Below are positions 23,691 to 34,271 of a stretch of 64,000 bases of DNA, piece by piece. Below the pieces are notes generated by a model. That model saw nothing but the letters and a program-made list of their open reading frames with translations. It was not told the origin of the DNA and made no database searches. The stretch's first letter is position 1, and every line of letters starts with the position of its first letter. A program made the position numbers and the translations under genes. Source of the stretch: Hydrangea macrophylla (Eukaryota > Streptophyta > Magnoliopsida > Cornales > Hydrangeaceae); assembly GCA_033977485.1 (NCBI GenBank), contig CM066994.1, positions 26,008,681 through 26,072,680 on the forward strand, in the 5' to 3' direction.

Positions 23691-24234
23691 TCAGTTATAT
23701 ACATATATATATATATATTCGTGTATCTATATATGGATATATAGATATAGATTTGAAGTTAATGTCATTAACTGATAATGTGATTAAGTTCCCTTAATTT
23801 AAGGGATCTCCTTATCTGCTCACCATGATCTTTTGGTTGAAATTTAAATTATTTAATACGTTTTGTAGACTTGATTCATCCAGTTTGGATGTCATTATAA
23901 CAGTCCGGATCTTAAGCGGACCTTAAAAAACCGACCTAAATGGCAGACTGTGCAAAGACTGAGAAATTCTCACAAAAGACTCTGCCTTTTAGGTCCGTTT
24001 TTTAAAGTCCGCTTAAGATCTGGATTGTTATAATGACATCCAAACTGGATGAATCAAGTCTGCAAAACGTATTAAATAATTTGAATTTCAACCAAAAGAT
24101 CATGGTGAGTAGATAAGGAGATTCCTTAAATTAAGGGAACTTAATCCCATTATCAGTTAATGACATTAACTTCAAATCTATATCTATATGTCCATATAGA
24201 TATACGAATATATATATGTATATGTATATAACTG
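23690..24234. mobile_element. Foldback (long inverted-repeat) element, ~545 bp
   Basis: A nearly complete palindrome centred near 23960. The left arm runs from the TATA-rich tip through TTTGAAGTTAATGTCATTAA, CTGCTCACCATGATCTTTTG and GGATGTCATTATAACA to CTTAAGCGGACC. The right arm mirrors these in order (AGTCCGCTTAAGATC, TTATAATGACATCC, CCAAAAGATCATGGTGAG, TTAATGACATTAACTTC). The loop is about 50 bases. No open reading frame. The same sequence was the target of the Tekay-type insertion. Confidence 0.8.
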
Positions 24235-24985
24235 AAATGACACATTTATAAAATTGCAGGGATTAAAATGACATTTTCTAAATTATAGGGACTAAATTAA
24301 TACAAAGGGCAAATTATGAGACTGTAAAATATAATTAAAACCTTTCTTTTTCTCACTTTATTGGTTGTTGAGTGGGGACAAATATAAATTTTTTTTTTTG
24401 CTGGAAAAGGACAAATATAATTGATTGGTAGCAATCATTAACAGTCCAATGGAATTTTGTAATCCATGTGAGTATGAATAAAAATCTGACATTCCACAAT
24501 GGGCTCTGTTTCCTTGTATTGTTTCCACACTGATACAACCTTTGCATGGAGAAGTTTTTGTGTACCTTCAAGGTAGCGTATATGTAGTGTTCTACACTCA
24601 ATGATGTAGCGCCACATAAAATTATTAAGCTATTTAAATTTTTTGTGGTGAGTTCCATTAATCGTGTGACACGCTACTATTGAGTATAAGATACCAAATA
24701 GCATGTCAGTGGTACCTTGGGTATCCAAAAATTTATCCTCTGCATGAGTGTCTTTTTCAAGCCGCAATTCAGATTCATCACATTTTCAGAATTGACTTGG
24801 ACTAGTAGCAACTGTCATTCCCCTATGTCCCCACAATCCATCCGTATTGTTAGTTTTTTTTTTTTTGGTGAATCCATATTTTTAGATGATACAACCCTAG
24901 GCACTACTTGATTTCTAGATAGTTCATTTACCCAAAAATATATAATTTTTTCAAAAAGATAGCTCATGAGACTTATAGTTATAAC

Positions 24986-25403
24986 TAGGGGTGGATACGA
25001 ACAGAGTCGCTCAATAAGGACTCGAAATTCGGCTCGAAAAAGGTTAGGCTCGGCTTGCTCATTTGAGTTCGTGAACACGATCGATTAAGGCTCGCGAGCA
25101 AGCTCGTGAAAAAACTCGTTAATAGGTTCGATAAAGAGCTTGTATAATGACTTTTATATATTTATTTATTATAAAATTATATAATTTTAGATAAAATATA
25201 ACAAACCTCGTAAATAGGATTGAGAAATGACTGATTTATCATTAAACTATATAGTTTTAAAGGGCGCGCGAAAAAACCCGTTAAAATGCTCGCGAGAAAG
25301 CTCGCGATCACTTGAAAGCTCAGCTCATTTGAGCTCGTGAACAAGCTCGCGAGCTCGTGAAAAAGCTCGTGAGCAAGCTCGGCTTGGCTCGTGTCCACCC
25401 CTA
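24986..25403. mobile_element. hAT-like MITE, ~418 bp
   Basis: Terminal inverted repeats TAGGGGTGGATACGA and TCGTGTCCACCCCTA. Flanking 8-bp sequences GTTATAAC (24978-24985) and ATTACAAC (25404-25411) agree at six of eight positions, consistent with an aged hAT-type target duplication. The interior is dense in GCTCGCGAGC-like words (GAGCTCGTGAACAAGCTCG) on both strands and lacks coding capacity. Confidence 0.72.
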
Positions 25404-27387
25404 ATTACAACCATAGTTACCAGAACCGAATCGGATACTAGGAGACCGGTTTATGGTATCAGGTACCTCTGTTGAATCTCTTATTGATTTTTGTATCATA
25501 ATTACAGATAGGATTAAAATATTTTTTTAGGGTTAATTACATTTTAATATCTGTGGTTAAGTCTATTTTCACTTTACCCCTATAGTTCAAAAGTTGACAC
25601 CTAATTACCCCAATGGTTTGAAAAAAAGTGAAACTACTAAGGTTTCTTTCAAAATAGCCCCACATGAGGATTAAGTGTTTAAATTAACCCTACATAGGAG
25701 AGTTTAAGTGTCAAAATTAACCCCCACATAGGCATTTAACCCAAACTTAGCCCCACAAAAAGGTTAAATGTCAAATTAGCGCCACATAGGAGGGTTAAAT
25801 GAGCATTATCCCTACATAGGGGGTTAACGCCAAAGTTAACCTCACAAAGGGGGTTAAGTGTTAATATTTTTAGCCAATTTTAAAATTTTCATAAGTTGAA
25901 TTTGAGATAATTAAATCTTAACAATTTCACTTTAGACCGAAACCACAGAGGAGTTGAGTGTCCACTTTTAAAGTACAGGGTGGTAAAGTGAAAAAGGGTC
26001 CAACTATAGGAGGTAAAATGTAATTAACATCATATTTATGTTGTTAGCCCCATTTTCATTTTACCCTTCTATGGTTCAAAAGTAGACACTTAACCCCTGA
26101 TCGTTGTAACTTAAATGATACCTTTAAGCTTTCCTAGCTTCAAAGCTAATGGATTAAAAACATCTTACCCCCCATGGTTATAGCCATATATTTCCACTTT
26201 GTCATTTATAGTTCAAAAGTTGACAGTTGACTCCGTATGGTTGTGAATGAAATGAAGGCTAGTCAAAGGGTAACACCATTAGGGTTTGCACTTACACACA
26301 ACCACATGTGGTTAAGTGTCAACTTTAGAATAATGGATTTAAAATATATTTAACCCTTATTTTTTTTTTTTTGAAATGTGAATTTGTGATTTTGTTATAT
26401 CCAAATATGTGACGTATCAATAAATTTAAGGTTTGGTAGTATTAGTAATTCATATAAAGTCTTGATGGTTCAGTCATGATGTAAAATTTTGAAATGTGCA
26501 AGTCTTCTAGATTGTAAAATTTGCATAAAAGACTAAAAATAGAACTTAATTAAGTCTTGATGGTTGAATCAAAACTAGTCGATACCCCCATACTATGCCG
26601 GGCTATACGATAAATGAACCCGTTATCAAATGCTATAACAACTCTAAGAGCAACAAATTCCTAACGATAGACCTATAAATAAGTACAGACCAGGTAAAAA
26701 AAAACTACCACTCAAATTCTTAATTTATAACGACATTAACACGGGTTAACTACAGAAACATATAAAAGAAAAATTAGCATTGATTGTAATAAGCCCCTGA
26801 TTAAAAAATAAGAGTACTTTCTCTCTTTTTTTCTTAACAAATATTATATAAAAACAAAAAAAAAAAACTATAAAAGTGGAAACAGTGATAGGATAGGCAT
26901 TAGCCCAGTTTTTGCTAGGGATGGTGTCATCCATGTCATATCATTAGAAATACTCTAAAATTTATCAAATTTTGTATTTTAAATATGATTCTAATATATG
27001 TGATAATGGGAGTATTAGCAGTGATGGTAGCACCACTTCAATACGTTCCAATGAAAATTAATTAGGTCCACTTTTACATGTATTTGGAATCACATTTGGG
27101 ATAAAAACTTAGGATTATTCTTTAATTAAGTCTCTCTGTTTCTTTTTTCCTTTTTTGTTTAAAAGCAAGAATATAAATAATATTTTTAAAAAAAGTTCAA
27201 TTACCTTATAAAATCTTTAAAAGCTTGGATTATAATTCAGTTCTCTTATCAACTCTCCTTAACCCTTCCACAACCCAAATGCTGTAAAATTACACAGGAA
27301 ACTCACCAAAAAATCAAAGCCGATCAATATATATGCGTGTATATATATATATATATATATGATGTGGATCAGTAACAAAAAATAAAT

Positions 27388-27519
27388 GGGCAAATTACAC
27401 TGACCTCCTTTGAGGTATATGACAATTATAGGGACCTCCCATCTAGTTTAAAAAATAACACTCACCTCCCCTCTATCTATTTTTTGAGTGTAAGATTATT
27501 AATTTATCCCTTATCTCAT

Positions 27520-27556
<37 letters not shown>

Positions 27557-28204
27557 CTGTGTGTGTACGTGTGTGTGTGTATTTGTGTGAATGTGTGTGC
27601 GCGCGCATTAGATAAAATTATATAAACATTAGCAAATTTTGTAGATTTAGATTTATAGTATTTAACCCTAACTTTATAAAATTTGCAGCTCGAAAAAAAA
27701 AATTTATAAAAATTTCAAATTTAGGTTATATAATCTTTAGCATAACTTACAATAGTTTACAAATTTAGTTTTTCAATATTAAGCCATTAACTTTTTTGTC
27801 AAAGTAGTAGGTCAAATATATTAGAACATTTATTTAGAGTCATACTATGCTTTCTAAATTTTCATCCCAAATGATGTTAAAGTGGGACCACAGTTGAACA
27901 ACTTTTACATCACAACCAATCAAAATCAATTGGGTCCACTGTCACAAGTGTTGGGAAACACTTTTGGGAAAGAAATTGGGAAGCTTAACATTACTCTTTT
28001 ATTTATAAATATCAATAATAATTTAAAAACATCAAAAATCATCAACAAAATTATCTACTATCACTTTAAAATGGAAAGAATAATAACAATAATGAAAAAA
28101 AAAATCAACAAATTTTTTTTAAAAAATGAATAGTTATTTTGCATTTTTGTCTGCTTTATTATTATTTTTTTAAAAAAAAACATGCTCAGTAGAGTCTTAT
28201 ATAT
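27388..28204. mobile_element. Left arm of a MULE-like foldback element split by the Tat retrotransposon
   Basis: The outer ~110 bases (GGGCAAATTACACTGACCTCC to ACTCACCTCCC) are the inverted complement of 40965-41052. Flanking 9-mers AAAATAAAT (27379-27387) and AAAATAAAA (41053-41061) differ at one base. A second inner inverted match pairs about 28005-28110 with about 40705-40810. No transposase seen. The class assignment rests on the 9-bp duplication and long inverted repeats in low-complexity DNA, so it is tentative. Confidence 0.55.
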
Positions 28205-28816
28205 TGATGATGCCGAAAATTGGTAAGAACAACTTGGGAAGAAAATAAATCACAGAAGATTTGTATGTGGTTCGGCCCCGTTAATGAGGTGACCTACGTC
28301 CACGGTTGCGTCTGTGCGCTTCTCACTAGCAGATCACCGGCGGGCCTGGCGAGCTGACAAGGTGGGCAGCACTCCCAGTAATACCGGCCGGGTGTATGCG
28401 TATATAGTGGTGAGTTCTCTAATATGTGCTGGTATGCTTAGAGAATTGATCTCTCGATCCCCTTCGAGAGGGCAGGTGGGCTCTTTTATAGATGCAAGAG
28501 TCCACCCTTACATGGTAAGTTTACTAGATTAGGAAGCCTAATCTAATCACAACAGATTTGCACAATGTTTGGTGAGTTTCCTAAGTAGTTTAGGAAACCA
28601 CTGATTCTTCCTTAATAGAGCTGCAGCCGTACAAGGAAACTGCAGGAAGCATGATTCACGCCGCGTCTCCGGGGGCCTCACCACTCCTGGTGCCCGAGCT
28701 GCCGGGTATCCCGGACAGCAACAGATGGACACTTCTTCGACCCAAATCCGGATTTCCCGGGCTACTAGCTGACCACGTGGTAGTTGGACCACTACAGAAT
28801 ATTTCTGGACATATCA
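28205..28816 (-). repeat. 3' LTR (left) of the young Tat element
   Basis: 612 bp, same length as the other LTR. On the minus strand it starts TGATATGTCC and ends GGCATCATCA. The purine tract GAAAATGGGGGGCAGC (minus strand, 28817-28832) abuts it and marks it as the 3' LTR. Confidence 0.93.
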
Positions 28817-29125
28817 GCTGCCCCCCATTTTCAAAGCTGAGATGACGCCTTGTCAGATGAGATGGGAAAATTAAGAATGCCTTTCATATACCGGCCGGGA
28901 AAGGATCAGAACTCCCGCCGGAACGGGGCTGATTTGGAATGACCCGGCGGCACCTCGACCGAGCGGTAACTCTACAGGTCCGGGAATCCCCAACGCCGCG
29001 TGTCTGCTGGTTATAGGTATAGTTCGGACTCAAAGCAACCAGTTTAAGAAGTAACCGAATCGTCCAGCTGGCAGCTAAACCATCACGTCGCGCATTTAAT
29101 GCTCACGCTTTCTGAGGCGACGCCC

Positions 29126-29211
29126 CACGTGCCCGAAACGACAGTTTCGACGGGAGAGTATGTGAGCCATCCGATCAAACTGGATCCCAACCGTTCATGC
29201 CGCTTATATAA
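29126..29211 (+). promoter_or_regulatory. G-box and TATA box of antisense gene A
   Basis: CACGTG at 29126-29131 and TATATAA at 29205-29211, with GGAGCACTC directly after the TATA box. The same elements with the same 79-base spacing precede gene B at 30767-30852, and a third version lies at 54356-54452 in the related element. Transcription on the plus strand, opposite to gag-pol, is inferred. Confidence 0.7.
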
Positions 29212-29330
29212 GGAGCACTCATTCAACCTTGCTTCTTCACTACACAGCATCAACTGAGTCGCCTGAGTAAAACACTCCGAGCCTCCTCTTTTCTACTGTC
29301 TTTGTTTTTCCAGACTCTCATCTACATCAA

Positions 29331-30425
29331 ATGGCTTCGCATATTGACCTAACATCAGACGAAGGGCTTAAAGCATTCCGAGAGGACTGTCAAATTCCAG
29401 ACGATGTAGTGGTCCGTCCGTTCATTGAGGGGGAGGAAATAGCCTTTCCCTTCGTCCTCATTAGCAGCTATCTGCTGCTCATCGTGGGATTGCGCTTCCC
29501 CCTCCCGGTCTCCTTTTGCGACTTACTTGAGGGGTTGCGCATTCCACTCCACAAGTGCCGCCCAAACGTTGCCTGCCTCCTCTGGGGGATATCAGCGCTG
29601 AACAAGCGATTGGGATTGCTCCTCCGGCCTGCTGACGTCGCGAGGTGCTACATATTGGGCATCGACAACGGAGGCCCCTACTTCCGCCCCAAGACCGAGG
29701 GAAAGGATCTTGTCCGAGGCCTAGACTTCCCGAACAAGAACTGGCAGCGGTACCCTTGGGTTGTGGTTGCCGGCAACTGGCTGGAAGATGCCGGTCTCTG
29801 CCCCCCTGCGGCTTATAATCCCGATCACTGCAAGCAGGCTTTCGCCGCCCTCCGTGGAGTTGTCCCTACTGCTGATGACATGGAGGCGTTCGACCAAGCC
29901 ATTGAGGCCGGTATGTCGTTCTCTTATTTGGCAGGGAGACCTGCGGAGGGCGCAGGTGCCAGACCTTCTTTTGCAGCTCCTGCCGCTGTGGCTTCTGGGT
30001 CGCGCCGCTATACCCGATCCATGGCGACCGGGGCGCGCCCCGCCGGCAGGGTGGGCCTACCTGAGGGGCCGGTCACCTTGTCCACCAGCAGTGATTCCTC
30101 CTCATCTGAGGATGTAAGCCCGCCACCAGGGCCATCCAGGAAGGGTAAGGAGAAAGAGGTTGAGGAAGAAACTCAGCCTCAACCAAAAAGGAGCCGGTCA
30201 GAAGCACCCGCCAGCCCGCGAATGCCCAGCTCATGGTCGGACTTCTCTTTTGCACACATGGAGAGCCGTTTGCAGGCGGTGGAGAAGATGGGCGACGAAC
30301 TGCAGATGGACTCCGCCCTACGGGGGGTGGACGTCCATGCCCTGGAGCTCGCCGTTGAGGGGCTGGTGGCAAAGGTGGCGGCCTTGGAAGAGGAGGTCAA
30401 GGTTTTGAAGGGCCAGGGACCTTGA
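29331..30425 (+). CDS. Antisense gene A of the Tat element: PF04195-like protein, intronless, 364 aa
   Basis: Open from the ATG at 29331 (MASHIDL) to the stop at 30423-30425, with no interruption. Residues about 40-190 share a pattern with gene B downstream: GLR-PLP, a PN in the middle, and then YFRPKTEGKDLV, PNKNWQRYPWVVVAGNW (gene B has GRKIIDNCPSNNKGWKGKFFQV). This resembles the Pfam 'putative gypsy type transposon' family (PF04195), known from plant genomes without a biochemical function. Residues 215-300 are a Ser/Pro/Lys-rich low-complexity linker with a possible nuclear-localisation cluster (KGKEKE, KRSRSE). The last ~60 residues form a short heptad coiled coil (MESRLQAVEKM to LEEEVKVLKG). 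AATAAA at 30495-30500 follows. The gene is absent from the related element at 53302-63558. Confidence 0.75.
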   Translation: MASHIDLTSDEGLKAFREDCQIPDDVVVRPFIEGEEIAFPFVLISSYLLLIVGLRFPLPVSFCDLLEGLRIPLHKCRPNVACLLWGISALNKRLGLLLRPADVARCYILGIDNGGPYFRPKTEGKDLVRGLDFPNKNWQRYPWVVVAGNWLEDAGLCPPAAYNPDHCKQAFAALRGVVPTADDMEAFDQAIEAGMSFSYLAGRPAEGAGARPSFAAPAAVASGSRRYTRSMATGARPAGRVGLPEGPVTLSTSSDSSSSEDVSPPPGPSRKGKEKEVEEETQPQPKRSRSEAPASPRMPSSWSDFSFAHMESRLQAVEKMGDELQMDSALRGVDVHALELAVEGLVAKVAALEEEVKVLKGQGP

Positions 30426-30766
30426 AGGCATTTTTTTTCACCGGGAAGGCTATTATAATTGCCCTCGGCTTCTGTATAATTCACCCTTTACAGCAATAAA
30501 AAGGTCCTTGAGGCCAACTTTTTCCTTCACTATGCCCTTCAAACTGTTTATCAATTATGTACGACTCTGTGCGGTTAATACCCGACCGGCTCGCAAATGC
30601 GCCCGGGTTATGATTGCTCGGGCCTGGACCGCTGCTATCCCGTGCCAACCAATCATCGGTCAGGTTAGATCCTAACAAGTGGAGACGTGGTCGTAACTGA
30701 ACCGTTTGCAAACTAACGGAACCGTCTTTTCGCGTATTTAATGCGCGCGCCTTTGAGGCGACTCCT

Positions 30767-30852
30767 CACGTGACCGAAGCGACGGTTTGGGCGGGAAATC
30801 TTCTGGACGGCTGGATCTGTTCTGATCTGGGCCGTTCAGGGTCTTTATATAA
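30767..30852 (+). promoter_or_regulatory. G-box and TATA box of antisense gene B
   Basis: CACGTG at 30767-30772 and TATATAA at 30846-30852, then GGAGCACTC. The segment from ATTTAATGC (about 30737) to the TATA box is homologous to 29092-29211, including GAGGCGAC and GAAACGACAG/GAAGCGACGG, so the promoter was duplicated with the gene. Confidence 0.7.
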
Positions 30853-31221
30853 GGAGCACTCGCCCCACCTCCTGCGCACCTTCCTGATTCTCTACTTTCT
30901 GATCTTTCTTCTCTCTTTTCCCCATTCCTTTTTCATTTCGAAGCGAGGCTGGAGAGAACGAACCTTGTGAGGTTTGAGCGGGAGTGGGATTTCTTCCTTC
31001 TTAGATTCTGTGCATTTTTCGAGTCGGGTGTAACTCTAACTCATCTGAACCGAGCGGGTGTTTCTTGTGCTGTTCTGAGAGAGTGTTACCTGGTGCTGAG
31101 GAGTATCTACTCATTACCATTCAGGTTAGTAACTCTGCCCCCCCTGTATATCAGGTTTGGGGTTTCCGATCCCTTCGCGAGTCGTAGTTTATGTCAGTTC
31201 CTTCCCGCCGGAGGGCCAGAG

Positions 31222-33343
31222 ATGGAACACTCCGGCTTCAATTCTGCGTCGAGATCGGAGAGTGAGCAGTATCGGTCAGGGTCCCCCGATGCCAGTCTAG
31301 GCCAGCTTCCTGAGTCCCTGTCCGACCACCAAAGTGGGGCCAGGATTCCCATTCGTCTGTCCGATAGTGAGTCTTCTGAGGAGGCCCCCGTTGCCTCCGT
31401 TTCGAGGAGTTCAGGCGATGAGTTGCCTGAGGGGACCGACCGCATGGTCTTCGCTTGCGAGTCCACTTCTTCTGTTCTGCGCTCTGGAGACCTTCTCCGG
31501 ATCAGGGAGAGGTATTCCCTCCCTGATGGTTGCGCCATAGCCGTAAATACCGGCGGCGTGCATCTATATCAGTCGGGGTTCGTCACCCTGTTTGAGGACG
31601 CCATGATGGCGGGCCTCCGACTTCCGCTTCACCCTGTGGCTCGGGACATGCTGATCTTTCTCGACATCGCTCCCGGTCAGTTGGCCCCCAACGGGTGGAG
31701 GTTCCTGATGGGGTGTATATCGTTGTGGCCCCAAGTGTTTGGGTACGAGCTTACCCTCCATGAGTTCCTCTGGGCCCACCGACCATTTCCCGTGCATAAT
31801 GAATTGGGGTTTTTCTCCTTTTCTGCCTGTCCGGGCAGGAAAATTATCGATAATTGCCCTAGCAATAATAAAGGGTGGAAGGGCAAATTCTTCCAGGTGT
31901 CTACCCTTCGCCTCTGCGACATGGTTCCGAGAGGCCAACTGAGGACATCCTGGGCTAGGGAGTTGAGGGTTAAGACCGCCCTTCCAACTTCGTCTGCTAT
32001 CTTGGTCTTTTTGGAGGGGCTTACTGACTAATTTTTCCTCTGTTCACAGCGAACTCAACTAAACCCCCAAAAATCCCTGAGGTGTGCCAGGCCAGGATCT
32101 TGAGGCTAGCAGAGCTGCCCACTAGCATTTGGAACGTGTTGTCCCGAACGGGGAATTTCGTTGAGACCTATTCCCCTGAGCCACCTGTTTCGGCCCCCAA
32201 CTTTTTGCCGATCATCCCTGGTGAGCATCTAGATTGCTTTACTTGTTGGTTCTACCACTGTTGTTGTTTCTTGCACTTTTGACCGTGCGAACTCGCTTTT
32301 TGCAGAAATGGCCCCCAAGCGCAATTTGGACCAGCTTCGGGAGAGACAGGCCGCATCCGCCGCCACCACTGCCGCTCGGGCGGCGATCGCCCAAGGGAAG
32401 AGGCCAGCCACCGAGGCCCTGGGCGGCGAGCGCCCTCTCAGGCGTATTCGTCATGGGACGACTACCCGACACGACCCTGTGGGGACATCCATTCCCCACA
32501 GGCCGGCTGCTGACGAGCCCATGCCCAGGGTTGACATTCCGTCAGGTCTGCCCCTGGATGGATCTGATGGGATCCGGGAAAGGCTGAGGTTCGTCCTTGT
32601 CCCAAGCCAGGTGGACGCATGCGCCGGGCTTCCTCCCCAAGGCTTCCAAGGGTGGCTGTATAGCATATCTCATCTGGTAAGTATTTTATCCCCCTTTAAG
32701 CATTGGCCTGCTCCGCTTTCTACTTGCTTAACTGATTTCCATTCTCCTGCTGTAGGTTGGCTGCATGGCCGCGGGCACAGAGTCTGTCTTATCCTCCCTG
32801 GCTGAGAAGGTCAGTGCTGCTGAAGCCGCCCTTACGAAAGAGCGGGAAAAGCTGGCAGTAGCTAAAGCCGCTTTAGTCGTAGAGGCAAGCAAGACGAAGT
32901 CCATGGCCTTGAGTTTGGGGGCGGCTCAGGCGGACCTGGCAGCGGCTTTGGCTGAATTGGAGGTTTCCCGAGCCTTGACCGCGGCAGCTGAAGCCCAGGC
33001 TAAGGCGGTGACCGAGACACCTTCCGCGGTGGCCCTGGATGGAGCTTTTGACGACGGCTTCTTCCAAGGTTATGATGACTTGAAACGGCGGGTAGCCCGG
33101 GATCACCCCGAATGGGTCCTTTCGGCCTACGAGGGGATTGACTCGGATTACTGGGACGTCGGTGAAGATCCTTCAGCCGGTGAAGCTCCTCCTGCCGGCG
33201 AGGGTCCGGCGGCCGTTGGAGATCCTCTGGTCATCGCTGAGGCCACCGAGCTCGCCCCAGAGGGGGGCTTAGCGGAGGAAGGACTTGCCGTTCCCGAGGA
33301 GCAGACCGGGGAAACCGACAATGTGGTCAATGCGGAGGACTGA
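31222..33343 (+). CDS. Antisense gene B of the Tat element: four-exon PF04195-like coiled-coil protein (first splice donor mutated)
   Basis: Exons: 31222-31969, 32050-32220, 32306-32676, 32756-33343. Introns 2 and 3 have GT...AG ends (GTGAGC/TTGCAG, GTAAGT/TGTAG). Exon 1 encodes an acidic Ser-rich N-terminus and a PF04195-like domain (GFVTLFEDAMMAGLRLPLHP, APGQLAPNGWRFLMG, PSNNKGWKGKFFQV). Exon 2 has ELPTSIWNVLSRTGNF; exon 3 opens MAPKRNLDQLRE. Exon 4 is an Ala/Glu-rich coiled coil ending FFQGYDDLKRRVARDHP and YEGIDSDYWD. The related element keeps the same structure, including a 171-base exon 2. The first donor reads TTAAG where the relative has GTAAG; joined at 31969/32050 the phases agree. 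Without splicing, exon 1 ends at a stop at 32029-32031. The frame is open upstream to 30967 without an ATG, so the true start could differ. Function unknown. Confidence 0.72.
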
Positions 33344-33499
33344 CTCCCCGGTCCCTCATTCCTTTTGTTTGTTTTCATTGCCTGTAGTTTTTTATTTCTC
33401 GGGGAGGCTACTACAATTGCCCCCCAGGCTCTGTACATTTGTTTAATTTAATGCAAAGGCCCCTGAGGTCACCCTTCCATTAATTTTGTTGTACTGTGC

Positions 33500-33664
33500 T
33501 TTAACTTTTACTAGTACCCGTATGGCTTTGGCCAACCTGACATCTGCTTTAGCAAATGCTTTAGGACCGTAACCCACAGAGCATCTAATTTTTGCTAGTA
33601 TCCGTGTGGCTTTGGCCACCCTAACATCTGCCTTAGCAAATGCTTTAGGACCGTAACCCACAGA
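33500..33664 (+). repeat. Two 84-bp tandem repeats downstream of antisense gene B
   Basis: Each unit contains TGGCTTTGGCCA, ACATCTGC, TTAGCAAATGCTTTAGGACC and GTAACCCACAGA; the first ends at 33580 and the second at 33664. The GCAAA...TTTAGGA words recur in the related element near 57194-57210 (TTAGCAAAAGGTTTAGGATT). Confidence 0.8.
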
Positions 33665-34021
33665 ACACCTAGTCGAGCGTTGTAATTCCCTGTCTTAGGC
33701 CTTAGTATTTTCCTCTATCCCCTGCCCCCCAAGCATTTTGCTAAGGCGGGTGTGCGGGTGCTCGGGAATACCTGGCGGTAGGGAATCGACCTAGAACATG
33801 GGTGGTTGCAGGAGCGTTTGAAGCTTGCCATCGTTGGCCACCTAGGGGTTTGGCCCCATCGTCGGCTGGACCTAAGCAAAGCTTTAGTTAATTTCCTGTT
33901 TAGGTATAGAACCCTCTTGCCCCCGGGGCTCCTGTTAAGGCGGGGGCATGCTGGGGATCGACCATAGGAAACCGACCTGGAACATGGGTGGTTGCAGGGT
34001 CCTTTGGTGCCTGGGTTCGGA

Positions 34022-34135
34022 GCCCGAGGTCTTTCTGTGCCTCAGGGTTGGGCCCGAGGTCTTTTGGTGCCTCGGGGTTAGGCCCGAGGTCTTTTGGTGC
34101 CTCGGGGTTATGCCCGAGGTCTTTTTGTGTATTGC
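34022..34135 (+). repeat. Four 30-bp tandem repeats (GCCCGAGGTCTTT units)
   Basis: Units begin at 34022, 34052, 34082 and 34112. The related element has three 31-bp units of the similar word ACCCCGAGGTCTTTTAGGTG at 57610-57690, at the same place between the antisense gene and the end of integrase. Confidence 0.85.
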
Positions 34136-34271
34136 CCGATGTATTGAAGGGAGTAATGTTTCAAAACACATTTTTCGATTTTATTTAAAAGATAACAATC
34201 TGTAACAATTGTCCTAGCAAGGCTACATAAAAAGAATTTTCCTTATAATACTAAACTCCCGTAGCTAGGTG

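Larger units (their letters stand above)
24235..28204. other. AT-rich repetitive intergenic DNA
   Basis: No gene recognised. Contents besides the separately listed MITE and foldback arms: phrases typical of decayed dispersed repeats at 25540-26340 (ACTTTACCCCTATAGTTCAAAAGTTGACAC and relatives), degenerate ~38-bp direct repeats around 25650-25860 built on CACATAGGAGGGTTAA, and a long TA/TG/GC microsatellite at about 27519-27606. Confidence 0.55.

Noticed and set aside
24986..25403. Dense GCTCGCGAGC words as a protein-binding array
   Set aside because: Best explained as the interior of a hAT-like MITE with defined ends and an imperfect 8-bp duplication.
27519..27606. Possible regulatory or replication-origin signal in the TA/TG/GC-alternating tract
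   Set aside because: Simple dinucleotide microsatellite; Z-DNA potential alone is not evidence of function.
30073..30484. Frames opposite antisense gene A and in its other phases (up to 118 residues)
   Set aside because: Shadows of a GC-rich coding sequence; no motifs.
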